From positions 1-64,000 of the forward strand of contig NZ_PNOT02000169.1 in the NCBI RefSeq assembly GCF_002879535.1: a DNA stretch of 64,000 nucleotides, given 5' to 3'. The notes under the pieces are model-generated. The model saw only the letters and a program-made list of their open reading frames with translations. It did not search any database and was not told the DNA's origin. The position numbers and the translations under genes are program-made. The stretch is from Mesorhizobium intechi. Its GTDB lineage: Bacteria > Pseudomonadota > Alphaproteobacteria > Rhizobiales > Rhizobiaceae. Below are positions 32,750 to 40,902 of this stretch, piece by piece. Numbering within the stretch: the stretch's first letter is position 1; each line of letters opens with the position of its first letter.

Positions 32750-33825
32750 TGAAGAGGAACGAAAGCATCGGCATATTGATCGTCGAGGACAACCGCACCA
32801 ACCGGATGCTGATGGAGATGCTGGTCGGCCAGATCCCGAACTGTGTTGCCATCAGCTATCCGGCGCCGGCGGATGTGCTGCGCGATCTGTCTTCGATCAG
32901 CTTCGACCTGGGCATCGTCGACTACCAGATGCCAGGCATCAACGGCATCGAGCTGATCGAACACATCCGCAGCGACCGACGGTTCGCCGACACGCCCTTC
33001 GTGATGGTGACGGCCGATGGCGACGCCAGCACGCGCATGGATGCCATCCATGCGGGCGCTATCGAATTTCTGCACAAGCCGATCGAGCCTGTGGAGTTCA
33101 AGGCTCGCACGAGAAACCTGGTAAGGCTGTGCGAGGCGCAGAAGGAGCTTGCCCACAGGGCGGAGTGGCTGAGGAGCGAGGTGGATAAGGCCACGCTCGA
33201 ACTGCGCCACCGCGAGGAAGAGATCATAAATCGCTTGACCCTTGCCGCCGGGTACAAGGACCGGGAGACCGCCATGCACACGACCAGGATGGCGCGCTAC
33301 AGCGCCGTGCTGGCGAAACAGCTGGGATTTTCCCCCGAGCAATGCCGCGACATCCAGCTGGCGTCACCGATGCATGACATCGGCAAGGTGGGAATTTGCG
33401 ATGCGATCCTCCTCAAACAGGAGAAGCTCAGCGATGCCGAGCGACAGCGGATGAACGAACACACACTGATCGGCAGCGCCATCCTCTCCGGATCGACATG
33501 CTCGCTCCTGAAACTGGCCGCCGAAATCGCTGAATCGCACCATGAGCGCTGGGACGGGGGTGGGTATCCAAACGGTCTCAAGGGCGAGGCAATTCCGCTG
33601 GTCGGACGCATCGCCGCGGTGGCCGATGTCTTCGATGCCCTCACCTCGGAGCGTCCTTACAAAGCCGCTTGGCCTGTCGCCAGGGCATTCGACTATATCA
33701 AGGAACAATCCGAACGCCATTTCGACCCAGCCTGCGTCCAGGCACTGCTGGCGGCGTCCGACGACATCCTCGAGGTGAAAGCCGCCTATCCGGACGATCC
33801 CGCCGAGAAGCGCTACATGGCTTGA
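32749..33825 (+). CDS. Response regulator with HD-GYP phosphodiesterase domain
   Basis: The 358-aa protein has an N-terminal receiver (phospho-acceptor Asp58 in IVDYQMPGING) and a coiled linker (~125-165). The HD-GYP domain has the HD pair at 209-210 (HDIGK) and HHERWDGGGYPNGLKG. HD-GYP proteins hydrolyse cyclic di-GMP. The GTG start overlaps the kinase stop by one base (TAGTG). The pair probably converts a periplasmic signal into lower c-di-GMP, which could affect the surface polysaccharides encoded in the window (inference). Confidence 0.93.
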   Translation: MKRNESIGILIVEDNRTNRMLMEMLVGQIPNCVAISYPAPADVLRDLSSISFDLGIVDYQMPGINGIELIEHIRSDRRFADTPFVMVTADGDASTRMDAIHAGAIEFLHKPIEPVEFKARTRNLVRLCEAQKELAHRAEWLRSEVDKATLELRHREEEIINRLTLAAGYKDRETAMHTTRMARYSAVLAKQLGFSPEQCRDIQLASPMHDIGKVGICDAILLKQEKLSDAERQRMNEHTLIGSAILSGSTCSLLKLAAEIAESHHERWDGGGYPNGLKGEAIPLVGRIAAVADVFDALTSERPYKAAWPVARAFDYIKEQSERHFDPACVQALLAASDDILEVKAAYPDDPAEKRYMA

Positions 33826-33970
33826 AGTCGCATCCAGGTTCCAGCACCCGGGGCGCAGGTCTGCCAGTTCCCTCCTTGCCGCCTGTTCCCACGCCTTTGC
33901 GCCAGATCAAAGCCCGACTGTCGTTTGTGTGCGAAACGCTCCGGAGAGGCGAGGGAGCATACGCGACGTC

Positions 33971-34333
33971 ATGTCCAACGGCATCAGCACAATGATCCAT
34001 ATGACGCTGGCCAAGGCCGTCCCCTATGTTACTGGCGCGCTGGCCGCCCATGGCTTCGACGTCGTGCAGTCCATTGGCATGAGGAGCCAAAAGCGGGCCG
34101 AAGACGGTTCCAGGATTTTCGGCTTCAGGGTGCTCGGAGTTTCCAATCGCGATATCGTCTTCCGAGGTGCCAACGGCACCGCCAACGCGATCTGGTGCAA
34201 TGTGTTTCTGTCCGAGCACAGTGAGAACGCGGTCAAGGTCATGGCGGTGGATCCGCTGCCATCGGTAGCTGCGGCCGATCCATCGGCGATGAACGTACGC
34301 CTGGCACTGTCCAAGGCTATCCTAAGCCTTTAA
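33971..34333 (+). CDS. DUF302-like protein
   Basis: The 120-aa protein has a pattern like DUF302: a hydrophobic helix with GALAAHGFDV, then a beta region FRVLGVSN, then CNVFLSEH, V.VMAVDPL and a C-terminal helix. The start at 33971 follows GAGGGAG; 14 upstream in-frame codons are possible. The biochemical role of the family is unknown. The family match is by eye and moderate. Confidence 0.55.
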   Translation: MSNGISTMIHMTLAKAVPYVTGALAAHGFDVVQSIGMRSQKRAEDGSRIFGFRVLGVSNRDIVFRGANGTANAIWCNVFLSEHSENAVKVMAVDPLPSVAAADPSAMNVRLALSKAILSL

Positions 34334-34478
34334 GGCGCTGCCGGGCGCGCAGGTCTTGCTTCGCGAAACCGCCTTCGTCCAAGAGCTGCCGATTTGCCCG
34401 CTGCCGTCGCAGGTGGCGCGTTCGGACTGGTGCGTTGCTTTCACCGAGACAAAGGGGAAGCAGCTCGATGCAGCGATA

Positions 34479-34817
34479 TCACATCGCAACGGCGCAGATC
34501 GTCGACCGCGTCAGGAATCGCTTCTCACGACCATTGTCGAGCGAGAACATGCCGCCGCGACCAGGCACCACGTCGATGATCAGATCGGTGTGCTTCCAGG
34601 CCTCGAATTGCGAAGCGCCGATGTAGAAGGGCGCGTCTTGGATGTGGCCGAGCAGTACATCGTGGTCGCCGACGATGAAGCCGGCGCGTGGGTAGCACAT
34701 GGGCGAGGAGCCGTCGCAGCAGCCGCCGGATTGGTGGAACAGCACCGGCCCATGCTCGGCAACGATCTCCGCGATCAGTTCGAGGGCGGCCGGCGTCGCC
34801 GTGACCTTTGCGTGCAT
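34479..34817 (-). CDS. DUF779 protein linked to aldehyde dehydrogenase
   Basis: The 112-aa protein has the DUF779 pattern HQSGGCCDGSSPMCYP and GHIQDAPFYIG...FEAWKHTDLIIDVVPGRG. The clustered Cys and His suggest metal binding. DUF779 genes are often found beside acetaldehyde dehydrogenase genes, as here, 66 bp downstream and on the same strand. Its function is unknown; a role in enzyme maturation is plausible. Confidence 0.85.
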   Translation of the reverse strand: MHAKVTATPAALELIAEIVAEHGPVLFHQSGGCCDGSSPMCYPRAGFIVGDHDVLLGHIQDAPFYIGASQFEAWKHTDLIIDVVPGRGGMFSLDNGREKRFLTRSTICAVAM

Positions 34818-34839
34818 GTCTTTCCGATCTCCGGTCTTG

Positions 34840-34865
34840 GGCGCGGCTCCTCGCGGAGCCGCGCC
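34840..34865. promoter_or_regulatory. Strong intercistronic hairpin
   Basis: A perfect 11-bp GC-rich stem (GGCGCGGCTCC / GGAGCCGCGCC) with a 4-nt loop lies between the dehydrogenase and DUF779 genes. No T-tract follows. It may stabilise the upstream mRNA or reduce read-through. Confidence 0.55.
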
Positions 34866-34883
34866 TGTGCGACAAAGAGTCGA

Positions 34884-36401
34884 TCAGAAGAAGCCAAGCT
34901 TCTTCGGGCTATAGCTGACCAGCATGTTCTTGGTCTGCTGATAATGGTCGAGCATCATCTTGTGCGTCTCGCGGCCGATGCCGGACTGTTTGTAGCCGCC
35001 GAAGGCCGCATGCGCGGGATAGGCGTGGTAGCAGTTGGTCCAGACGCGGCCAGCCTGGATCGCGCGGCCGAAGCGATAGGCGCGGTTGCCGTCACGTGTC
35101 CAGACGCCGGCACCGAGCCCGTAGAGCGTGTCGTTGGCAATGCTGAGCGCTTCGTTGTCGTCCTTGAAGGTCGTGACCGAAACCACCGGTCCGAAAATCT
35201 CCTCCTGGAAGATGCGCATCTTGTTGTGGCCCCTGAACACGGTCGGCTTGACGTAATAGCCGCCCGCCAGATCGCCAGGCAGGACATTGCGGGCGCCGCC
35301 GGTCAGCACCTCTGCGCCTTCCTGGCGGCCGATGTCGATGTAGGACAGGATCTTTTCCAGCTGCTCCGACGAGGCCTGGGCACCAATCATCGTCGCAGGA
35401 TCGAGCGGATCGCCCTGCACGATCGCTTCGACACGCTTGAGGGCACGTTCCATGAACCGGTCGTAGATCGATTCATGGATGAGGGCGCGGCTCGGGCAGG
35501 TGCAGACCTCACCCTGGTTCAGCGCGAACATGACGAAGCCTTCGATGGCCTTGTCGAAGAAATCGTCGTCCTCGGCGACAACGTCCTTGAAGAAGATGTT
35601 GGGCGACTTGCCGCCCAGCTCCAGCGTGACGGGGATGAGGTTCTGGCTGGCATATTGCATGATCAGCCTGCCCGTTGTGGTCTCGCCGGTAAAGGCGATC
35701 TTGGCGATGCGCGGCGACGACGCGAGCGGTTTGCCGGCCTCGAGGCCGAAGCCGTTGACGATGTTGAGCACGCCTGGCGGCAGCAGATCGCCGATGAGAT
35801 CGGCCCAGAGCAGGATGGCGGCCGGTGTCTGCTCGGCGGGCTTCAGCACGACGCAATTGCCGGCCGCAAGCGCGGGCGCGAGCTTCCAGCATGCCATCAG
35901 CAGCGGGAAGTTCCAGGGAATGATCTGGCCGACCACGCCGAGCGGCTCGTGGAAATGATAGGCGACGGTGTCGTCGTCGATCTGCGAAAGGCTGCCTTCC
36001 TGGCCGCGGACGGCGCCGGCGAAATAACGGAAATGGTCGATCGCCAGTGGCAGATCGGCGGCGGTCGTTTCCCGGATCGGCTTGCCGTTGTCCCAGGTTT
36101 CGGCGCAGGCAAGAAGATCGAGGTTCTCCTCCATGCGGTCGGCGATGCGGTTGAGGATAAGCGACCGTTCTGCCACGCTGGTGCGTCCCCACGCGTCCTT
36201 GGCGGCATGGGCCGCATCCAGGGCCGCCTCGATGTCCTGGGCGTCCGAGCGCGCCACCTCGCACAGCAGCTGGCCGTTCACCGGGGAGTGGTTCTCGAAG
36301 TAGCGGCCGGAGCGGGGTTCGGTCCATTTGCCGCCGATGAAATTGCCGTAGCGCTTGTCGAAAGGCGCCTTAACCGGGCGTGAGAATTCAACCTTGTTCA
36401 T
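34884..36401 (-). CDS. NAD-dependent acetaldehyde dehydrogenase (AldB/ExaC-like)
   Basis: The 505-aa aldehyde dehydrogenase has the conserved [11 protein letters not shown] Glu segment, catalytic Cys300 in GEVCTCPSR and the cofactor loop near IPWNFP. The start MNKVEF at 36401 has GGGAGG upstream. The neighbouring DUF779 gene and GAF-Fis regulator fit acetaldehyde or short-chain aldehyde oxidation to acid, as in alcohol catabolism. The exact substrate is inferred. Confidence 0.92.
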   Translation of the reverse strand: MNKVEFSRPVKAPFDKRYGNFIGGKWTEPRSGRYFENHSPVNGQLLCEVARSDAQDIEAALDAAHAAKDAWGRTSVAERSLILNRIADRMEENLDLLACAETWDNGKPIRETTAADLPLAIDHFRYFAGAVRGQEGSLSQIDDDTVAYHFHEPLGVVGQIIPWNFPLLMACWKLAPALAAGNCVVLKPAEQTPAAILLWADLIGDLLPPGVLNIVNGFGLEAGKPLASSPRIAKIAFTGETTTGRLIMQYASQNLIPVTLELGGKSPNIFFKDVVAEDDDFFDKAIEGFVMFALNQGEVCTCPSRALIHESIYDRFMERALKRVEAIVQGDPLDPATMIGAQASSEQLEKILSYIDIGRQEGAEVLTGGARNVLPGDLAGGYYVKPTVFRGHNKMRIFQEEIFGPVVSVTTFKDDNEALSIANDTLYGLGAGVWTRDGNRAYRFGRAIQAGRVWTNCYHAYPAHAAFGGYKQSGIGRETHKMMLDHYQQTKNMLVSYSPKKLGFF

Positions 36402-36451
36402 GTGTCTTCCTCCCAAATCTGACGTCGCGGGATGCGACGCTTCGGAAGAGA

Positions 36452-36471
36452 CTTGCGATTTATGCTCCCAA
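36452..36471 (-). promoter_or_regulatory. Possible sigma-54 promoter of the dehydrogenase gene
   Basis: On the minus strand GG-N10-GC occurs within TTGGGAGCATAAATCGCAAG. The spacing fits the -24/-12 elements and several consensus bases match. It would start transcription about 40 nt upstream of the ATG. This is a weak-consensus prediction. Confidence 0.4.
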
Positions 36472-36506
36472 TGTCACCGCCCCGGAGACAGCGGGCAGGC
36501 GGGATG

Positions 36507-36524
36507 TGTCGCAGAATTGCGACA
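36507..36524. promoter_or_regulatory. Palindromic operator for the GAF-Fis regulator
   Basis: TGTCGCA-GAAT-TGCGACA is a perfect 7+7 inverted repeat in the 144-bp gap between regulator and dehydrogenase, roughly 60-80 bp upstream of the possible sigma-54 start. Position and TGT...ACA ends resemble enhancer sites bound by AcoR-type regulators. Confidence 0.65.
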
Positions 36525-36545
36525 GTCGTGTGAGGTCTCGAATGG

Positions 36546-37508
36546 TCAGTGCGATCTGTGTACGTCCAGGCGGCTGAGCTTGCGGTGAAGCGTCGCGCGG
36601 CTGATGCCAAGCGCTTGGGCTGCGGCCGAGACATTCCCGTCTGCTCGCGCGAGCGCCCGCTGCAGGACACCGCGCTCCGCCTCGGCAAGGACTTCGGGGA
36701 CGGTCCAGCCAAGGAGATCGGCAGCGGGCATCGGCTTGTCCAGGCACTGCTGGGTAATTCCAAGCGCAAGGCGAGCCGACCGGGTCGCGCCGACCACCAG
36801 ATCGTCGCCATCTACGGCGATCAGTGCGCCGGAGCCTTTGTCGGCCACCGACGCCAGCAGAATGCGCGCCGTGGGGAATGCCATTTTGAAGTTCTCTGCC
36901 TCGATCCGACGCGCCGCGTCGATAACGGCCAGTGAAATAAGGTTGGCAAAAGCCTCGGTCAGGTCGGCGCGGCAGGAAGACACGTCGAGCGCGGCCACCA
37001 GATCTCCCTGGTGATCGTAGATCGGAGCCGTGGTGCAACTGAGCCCCGTATTGCGCGTATGGAAATGCTGGTCGCGGTGGATCGTCAGCGCGCGCTGTTC
37101 GACCAGACAGGTGCCGATACCGTTGGTGCCCTCGCTCTGTTCGTTCCAGACCGAGCCAGTCCACAAACCCCAGGAATGAAACGTTTCGTCATCCACAGAT
37201 GCGCCGCGCCGTTCGACCGGCACGCCGTCACGATCGGCGAGGAGGACACAGCACCCGACGCCGCCGACCGCAAGATAGAGCCGGTCCAGACTCGATTGGG
37301 CGGCCCGGACGAGCGGTTCGATGCGTTGTCGCGCCTGCCCCAGCTCCGTCTCCGTGAGGTAGCGTGGGGAACGGCAGTCGGCTGGATCGAGCCGGTGCAA
37401 GTTGGACGACCGTCGCCATGATGCGACCAGCGCGGATTTCGCCGCAGCGTCCGAAGCGATCGCGGCCTGAATGCGGTCGGCATGATGACCGGATAGGTCC
37501 TCGCCCAT
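36546..37508 (-). CDS. GAF-domain, Fis-type HTH regulator lacking AAA+ domain (AcoR-like)
   Basis: The 320-aa protein has an AcoR-like GAF region (~55-205, including GTNGIGTCLVE and SCTTAPIYDHQGDLVAALDVS). A ~70-residue PAS-like linker leads to a C-terminal Fis-type HTH (NVSAAAQALGISRATLHRKL). The AAA+ sigma-54 activation domain found in AcoR is missing; the protein is about half the AcoR length with no frameshift seen. GGGAG precedes the ATG at 37508. It likely controls the adjacent dehydrogenase gene. Confidence 0.85.
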   Translation of the reverse strand: MGEDLSGHHADRIQAAIASDAAAKSALVASWRRSSNLHRLDPADCRSPRYLTETELGQARQRIEPLVRAAQSSLDRLYLAVGGVGCCVLLADRDGVPVERRGASVDDETFHSWGLWTGSVWNEQSEGTNGIGTCLVEQRALTIHRDQHFHTRNTGLSCTTAPIYDHQGDLVAALDVSSCRADLTEAFANLISLAVIDAARRIEAENFKMAFPTARILLASVADKGSGALIAVDGDDLVVGATRSARLALGITQQCLDKPMPAADLLGWTVPEVLAEAERGVLQRALARADGNVSAAAQALGISRATLHRKLSRLDVHRSH

Positions 37509-38279
37509 GCTTGCTCCCAAAACCAGTCTTCCCTTCAACTAAACCAGTCTTCCTTCAACTCCCGGACCACCGCTGCTTCAAAGGTAGCGCTGGTTCCGTG
37601 CCAAGGTCGGCTTTCAATCATGACACTGTCAATTCGACAGAAGGACCAGAGGCGAGTCGTCGAATCGGGATATCCGGCCAAGCCATTGCCCTCCTCGCAG
37701 AGAACATTCCCTGCTCCTAGCCTCCCTTCAACTGGTTCAAAATCTAGCCCAATGAACTGGGCAGTCCTTGATCGAGAACAAAGATCTGCTCACCATGGCC
37801 CGGTCGCTGAGAATCGCCGCTTAGGCATGCAGATGGACTGCCCCGCCGATTGCCAATACCCCGCTGGAAGCGCGCGCTCACCGGCACAGAACGTTCGTAA
37901 CGCACGGGACATTCTCAGGCCTCAATCGAATTGTCGCGAATTCACCGCTCGCAAGGAAATACTGGCCGCGCCTGGTGACCTCGGATACCGCGGCGGTCCG
38001 ACTGAAATTGCTGGCGCATTCCTCGCCGATTACGCGTTCACAACGAATTCGGCCAGCGTCAGCCTCGTCTCCATGCCCAACAACGGACACCGCCATTTCA
38101 ATCCGCGGCGACTGAAGAACGATCCAACACCCGAGCGCCTGAATGCCGTCATCGTCGCGCTCGACATGGGTGCCAAAGACTGATCGCATGGCAGTTTGCC
38201 GGGGTTGTCCAACGACAGGTTTGACTGGCGCAGGAATGCCGAACAGCTATACTGGAAAGATTAAGCCAGCGGGTTCGCC
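37509..38279. other. Long intergenic region with short direct repeats
   Basis: These 771 bp hold no gene I can support. A 20-bp direct repeat (AACCAGTCTTCC(C)TTCAACT) occurs at 37521-37540 and 37542-37560, with a partial third copy near 37723. TATACT at 38248 may be a -10 box for the following gene, but the nearest TTGACT (38221) is spaced too far. Open frames on either strand (for example 37620-38183) lack recognisable features. Confidence 0.4.
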
Positions 38280-38972
38280 ATGAGCAAAGAGTTCAGTGTC
38301 GCCGACGCCTATGGCACGGGCCGTGCCATTTTCATGGGACTTGAGTTGCTCGTAGCGCCCGGTGCGCTCGTCCCCCGTCCAGAGACGGAACTGCTGGGCA
38401 CGACGGCCCTTGGTGTTTTACATCAAATGAACCTGCCGGCGCCGCGCATCGTCGACATGTGCTGCGGCACTGGCAATCTGGCGTGTGCCATCGCCCACCA
38501 CATTCCCACCGCACGTGTTTGGGCGAGCGACCTCACCGATGGATGCGTCGACGTGGCACGCCGTAACGCCGCCCATCACGGCATGGCTGACCGCGTTTCG
38601 GTGCTTCAGGGCGATTTGTTCGGCGCTCTCTCGGGCCTTGGGCTCGACGGAACGATCGACATTATCGTCTGCAATCCGCCCTACATTTCGGAGAAGCGGC
38701 TAGAGGGCGACCGCGCGCATCTGGTCGAACTCGAGCCGCGCGAAGCGTTCGCGGCCGGCCCTTACGGACTGAGCATCCATATGCGGGTGGTGAAGGACGC
38801 GCCACGATACTTGCGGCCTGGCGGCACCCTGCTCTTCGAGGTCGGCCTTGGCCAGGACCGGCAGGTGATGGCACTGCTGGAGCGCGGCAAGGCATACGAG
38901 AACATCCGCGCCGTGTCGAACGAAGCGGGCGAGGGCCGGGTGGTTCTGGGACAAGCCAAGGCGCAGGCATGA
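38280..38972 (+). CDS. PrmC/HemK-like N5-glutamine methyltransferase family protein
   Basis: The 230-aa SAM-dependent methyltransferase has the PrmC-type VPRPETELL segment, SAM motif I variant DMCCGTGNLA and the NPPYIS active-site motif of amide/amine N-methyltransferases. It lacks the ~60-residue N-terminal helical domain of release-factor methyltransferase PrmC. It borders the acyl/amide synthesis operon, so a small-molecule or carrier-bound substrate is possible (inference). Confidence 0.8.
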   Translation: MSKEFSVADAYGTGRAIFMGLELLVAPGALVPRPETELLGTTALGVLHQMNLPAPRIVDMCCGTGNLACAIAHHIPTARVWASDLTDGCVDVARRNAAHHGMADRVSVLQGDLFGALSGLGLDGTIDIIVCNPPYISEKRLEGDRAHLVELEPREAFAAGPYGLSIHMRVVKDAPRYLRPGGTLLFEVGLGQDRQVMALLERGKAYENIRAVSNEAGEGRVVLGQAKAQA

Positions 38973-38980
38973 GCGTGCGG

Positions 38981-39016
38981 AAAGCCGGAGCAACTGCGCG
39001 AACCGGTCCGGGCTTT
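38981..39016. terminator. Possible bidirectional terminator between convergent genes
   Basis: AAAGCCGGA and TCCGGGCTTT form an imperfect stem (one bulge) with a long loop, between the stops of the convergent methyltransferase and ACP genes. The A/T ends are short. Confidence 0.35.
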
Positions 39017-39026
39017 ACGCCGGCAT

Positions 39027-39293
39027 TCAGTTCATCTTGCGGATGATGTATTGCTCGATCCCTTGAATGGAATCGAGGTTTTCAGGCAAGAGCTCGCTGT
39101 CTTCGACGATGATGCCAAAGGTCTCCTCGATGAAGCCGATAATCTCAAGCACTCCCGTCGAGTCGACGATGCCCTGATCGAGCAAGGACGTGTCGTTCAT
39201 CAATGTCTTCACGTCGCTCACGTAGAAATTCGAAACCAGGAAACTGCGGATCTGCTCGCTGTAGGTTCCTGTGCGGTCCTTGATCGTCAACAT
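39027..39293 (-). CDS. Stand-alone acyl carrier protein
   Basis: The 88-aa acidic protein has the carrier motif GIVDSTGVLEII, with Ser45 as the phosphopantetheine site, and a C-terminal segment with a typical acidic helix. The start MLTIKDRTG at 39293 follows GAGGG. It is the last gene of the minus-strand operon, 55 bp after the acyl-AMP ligase, which probably loads it. Confidence 0.88.
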   Translation of the reverse strand: MLTIKDRTGTYSEQIRSFLVSNFYVSDVKTLMNDTSLLDQGIVDSTGVLEIIGFIEETFGIIVEDSELLPENLDSIQGIEQYIIRKMN

Positions 39294-39348
39294 GAATTCG
39301 CCCTCTATAAGACACCATGAATTAAACGACGTCGTCCCGGAGCCCACC

Positions 39349-40902
39349 TTATGACAGGGCCGTTTTCTTGAGTTTGCCGGTATCCGTCATCGGCAGGCTG
39401 GCCACGACGACGATGGACTTCGGAACCATGAAATTTTCCAGTCGTTTCTGGCACTCCATCTGCAGCTGTTTTTCGCCGATGGTTCTTCCACTCTCCATCA
39501 CGACAAACGCCTTCACCGCCTGCCCAAGGAGTTCGTCGGGAACACCGATGACCGCTGCTTCCCTGACGCCGGGAATATCCATAAGCACGTTCTCCACTTC
39601 CTTCGGCGCCACCTTCTCGCCTCGCGATTTTATGATCTCGTCACCGCGGCCGACGAAGTAGAGGTACCCGTCCGCGTCCATCCGGCAGTAGTCGCCGGTG
39701 TAAAGGACCTGCTCGCCGGGCAGCGGGCCGGGTTTGAGCTTCCTGGCCGTCGCTTCGGGCTTGCCCCAGTAGCCCTTCATCACCGTTGCGCCGCGAATGA
39801 CGAGCTGGCCAACGACGCCGGGGTCGACCCTTCTGTCATGTTCGTCAACGATCCACATTTCCGTATTCGGGATTGCGATCCCGACGCTCAACGGCTTTCG
39901 CGCGAGATCCTCCGGCGGCAGATAGGTGCAACGCTTGCATTCGGTGAGGCCGTACATCGAATAGATGCGTGCGCTCGAAAACAGCTCCCGAAGCATGAGA
40001 ATATGCTTGAGGGGCAGGGCCGCCGCGGTGTTCGTGACGTAGCGAATGCTTGAGAAATCCTGGTCCTTGAGGGACTTGAGCTCGGAGAGTGCCGCAAAGA
40101 TGGTCGGCACGCCGGGAAAACCCGTAACCCCCTCTTGCCTGATCAGCGCAAGGACCTGCGCCGGGAAGGCGAACGAACGTTCGAGCACCAGCCGGGCGCC
40201 GGTGCGAAACGCCATGATCATCTGGTACAGGCCGTAATCGAAGGCGAGGGGCAGGACATTGAGGATCACCTCGTCCTCTGCAAGCTCGAGGTAGGAAGCG
40301 ATCGACGCGCACGCGGTCATCATGTTCCTGTGCGTCAGCATCACGCCCTTGGGTTCACCCGTCGAGCCCGACGTGTAGATGATGGCGGCAAGATCGATAT
40401 CGATGCAACGCCGCGCCGGCGGCGCGTCGCCGGCAGCGACCGCGGTGTCCCAGCGTACGGCTTGCGGCAATCGGGAGAGCTCGTCTTCATCGATCGATCC
40501 GGAAACGATCGTGCGCACAAGTGACGGGCATCTGCGCGCCGGTTCGCGGAAGATCGAGTGCAGATGCGCGTCCGTGATCAGCGCCGCCGGCAGGCAGTCG
40601 TTGAGCAGATAGTCAAGCTTGTCGCTCTTTGTCAGTGGGTTGACGATGCACACCACCGCATTCGCCTTGAGGACAGCCCAGAAGCTCACCACCGTCTCGA
40701 CGGTGTTGTCGGCGAAGATCATCACGCGGTCGCCGCGCGCGACCCCCGATGCGGCCAAATCTGTGGCGATTGCGTTGGCGCGCGCCTCGAGCTCGCCATA
40801 GGTGACACGTTGCTTGCCGCACACCAGCGCCACCTTGTCGCCAAGCCGGCCGGCGGAGTGGGCGAGGTAGTCATGCAGCAGGGGTACGGCATCATGCAAC
40901 AT
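39349..40902 (-). CDS. AMP-forming acyl-CoA/acyl-ACP ligase
   Basis: This is a 517-aa ANL-superfamily ligase with AMP motifs IIYTSGSTGEPKGV, YGLTECKR and TGDYCRMDADGYLYFVGR and the terminal catalytic Lys in DTGKLKKT. The ATG at 40902 follows GGGAGGAG and overlaps the asparagine synthase 3' end by 11 bp; a longer in-frame extension is antisense to that gene and rejected. Ligases of this type, with an ACP and an AsnB-like protein, recur in exosortase/EPS loci (family knowledge). The acyl substrate is unknown. Confidence 0.88.
   Translation of the reverse strand: MLHDAVPLLHDYLAHSAGRLGDKVALVCGKQRVTYGELEARANAIATDLAASGVARGDRVMIFADNTVETVVSFWAVLKANAVVCIVNPLTKSDKLDYLLNDCLPAALITDAHLHSIFREPARRCPSLVRTIVSGSIDEDELSRLPQAVRWDTAVAAGDAPPARRCIDIDLAAIIYTSGSTGEPKGVMLTHRNMMTACASIASYLELAEDEVILNVLPLAFDYGLYQMIMAFRTGARLVLERSFAFPAQVLALIRQEGVTGFPGVPTIFAALSELKSLKDQDFSSIRYVTNTAAALPLKHILMLRELFSSARIYSMYGLTECKRCTYLPPEDLARKPLSVGIAIPNTEMWIVDEHDRRVDPGVVGQLVIRGATVMKGYWGKPEATARKLKPGPLPGEQVLYTGDYCRMDADGYLYFVGRGDEIIKSRGEKVAPKEVENVLMDIPGVREAAVIGVPDELLGQAVKAFVVMESGRTIGEKQLQMECQKRLENFMVPKSIVVVASLPMTDTGKLKKTALS

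Noticed and set aside
34356-36383. 675-aa plus-strand frame
   Set aside because: It is antisense to the DUF779 and aldehyde dehydrogenase genes, which carry clear motifs.
37620-38183. 187-aa plus-strand frame in the long gap
   Set aside because: No domain, no ribosome site and an equally open antisense frame; kept as unexplained intergenic sequence.
38221-38253. TTGACT and TATACT as a sigma-70 promoter for the methyltransferase
   Set aside because: The spacing is 21 bp, too long for a normal promoter; only the TATACT may be relevant.
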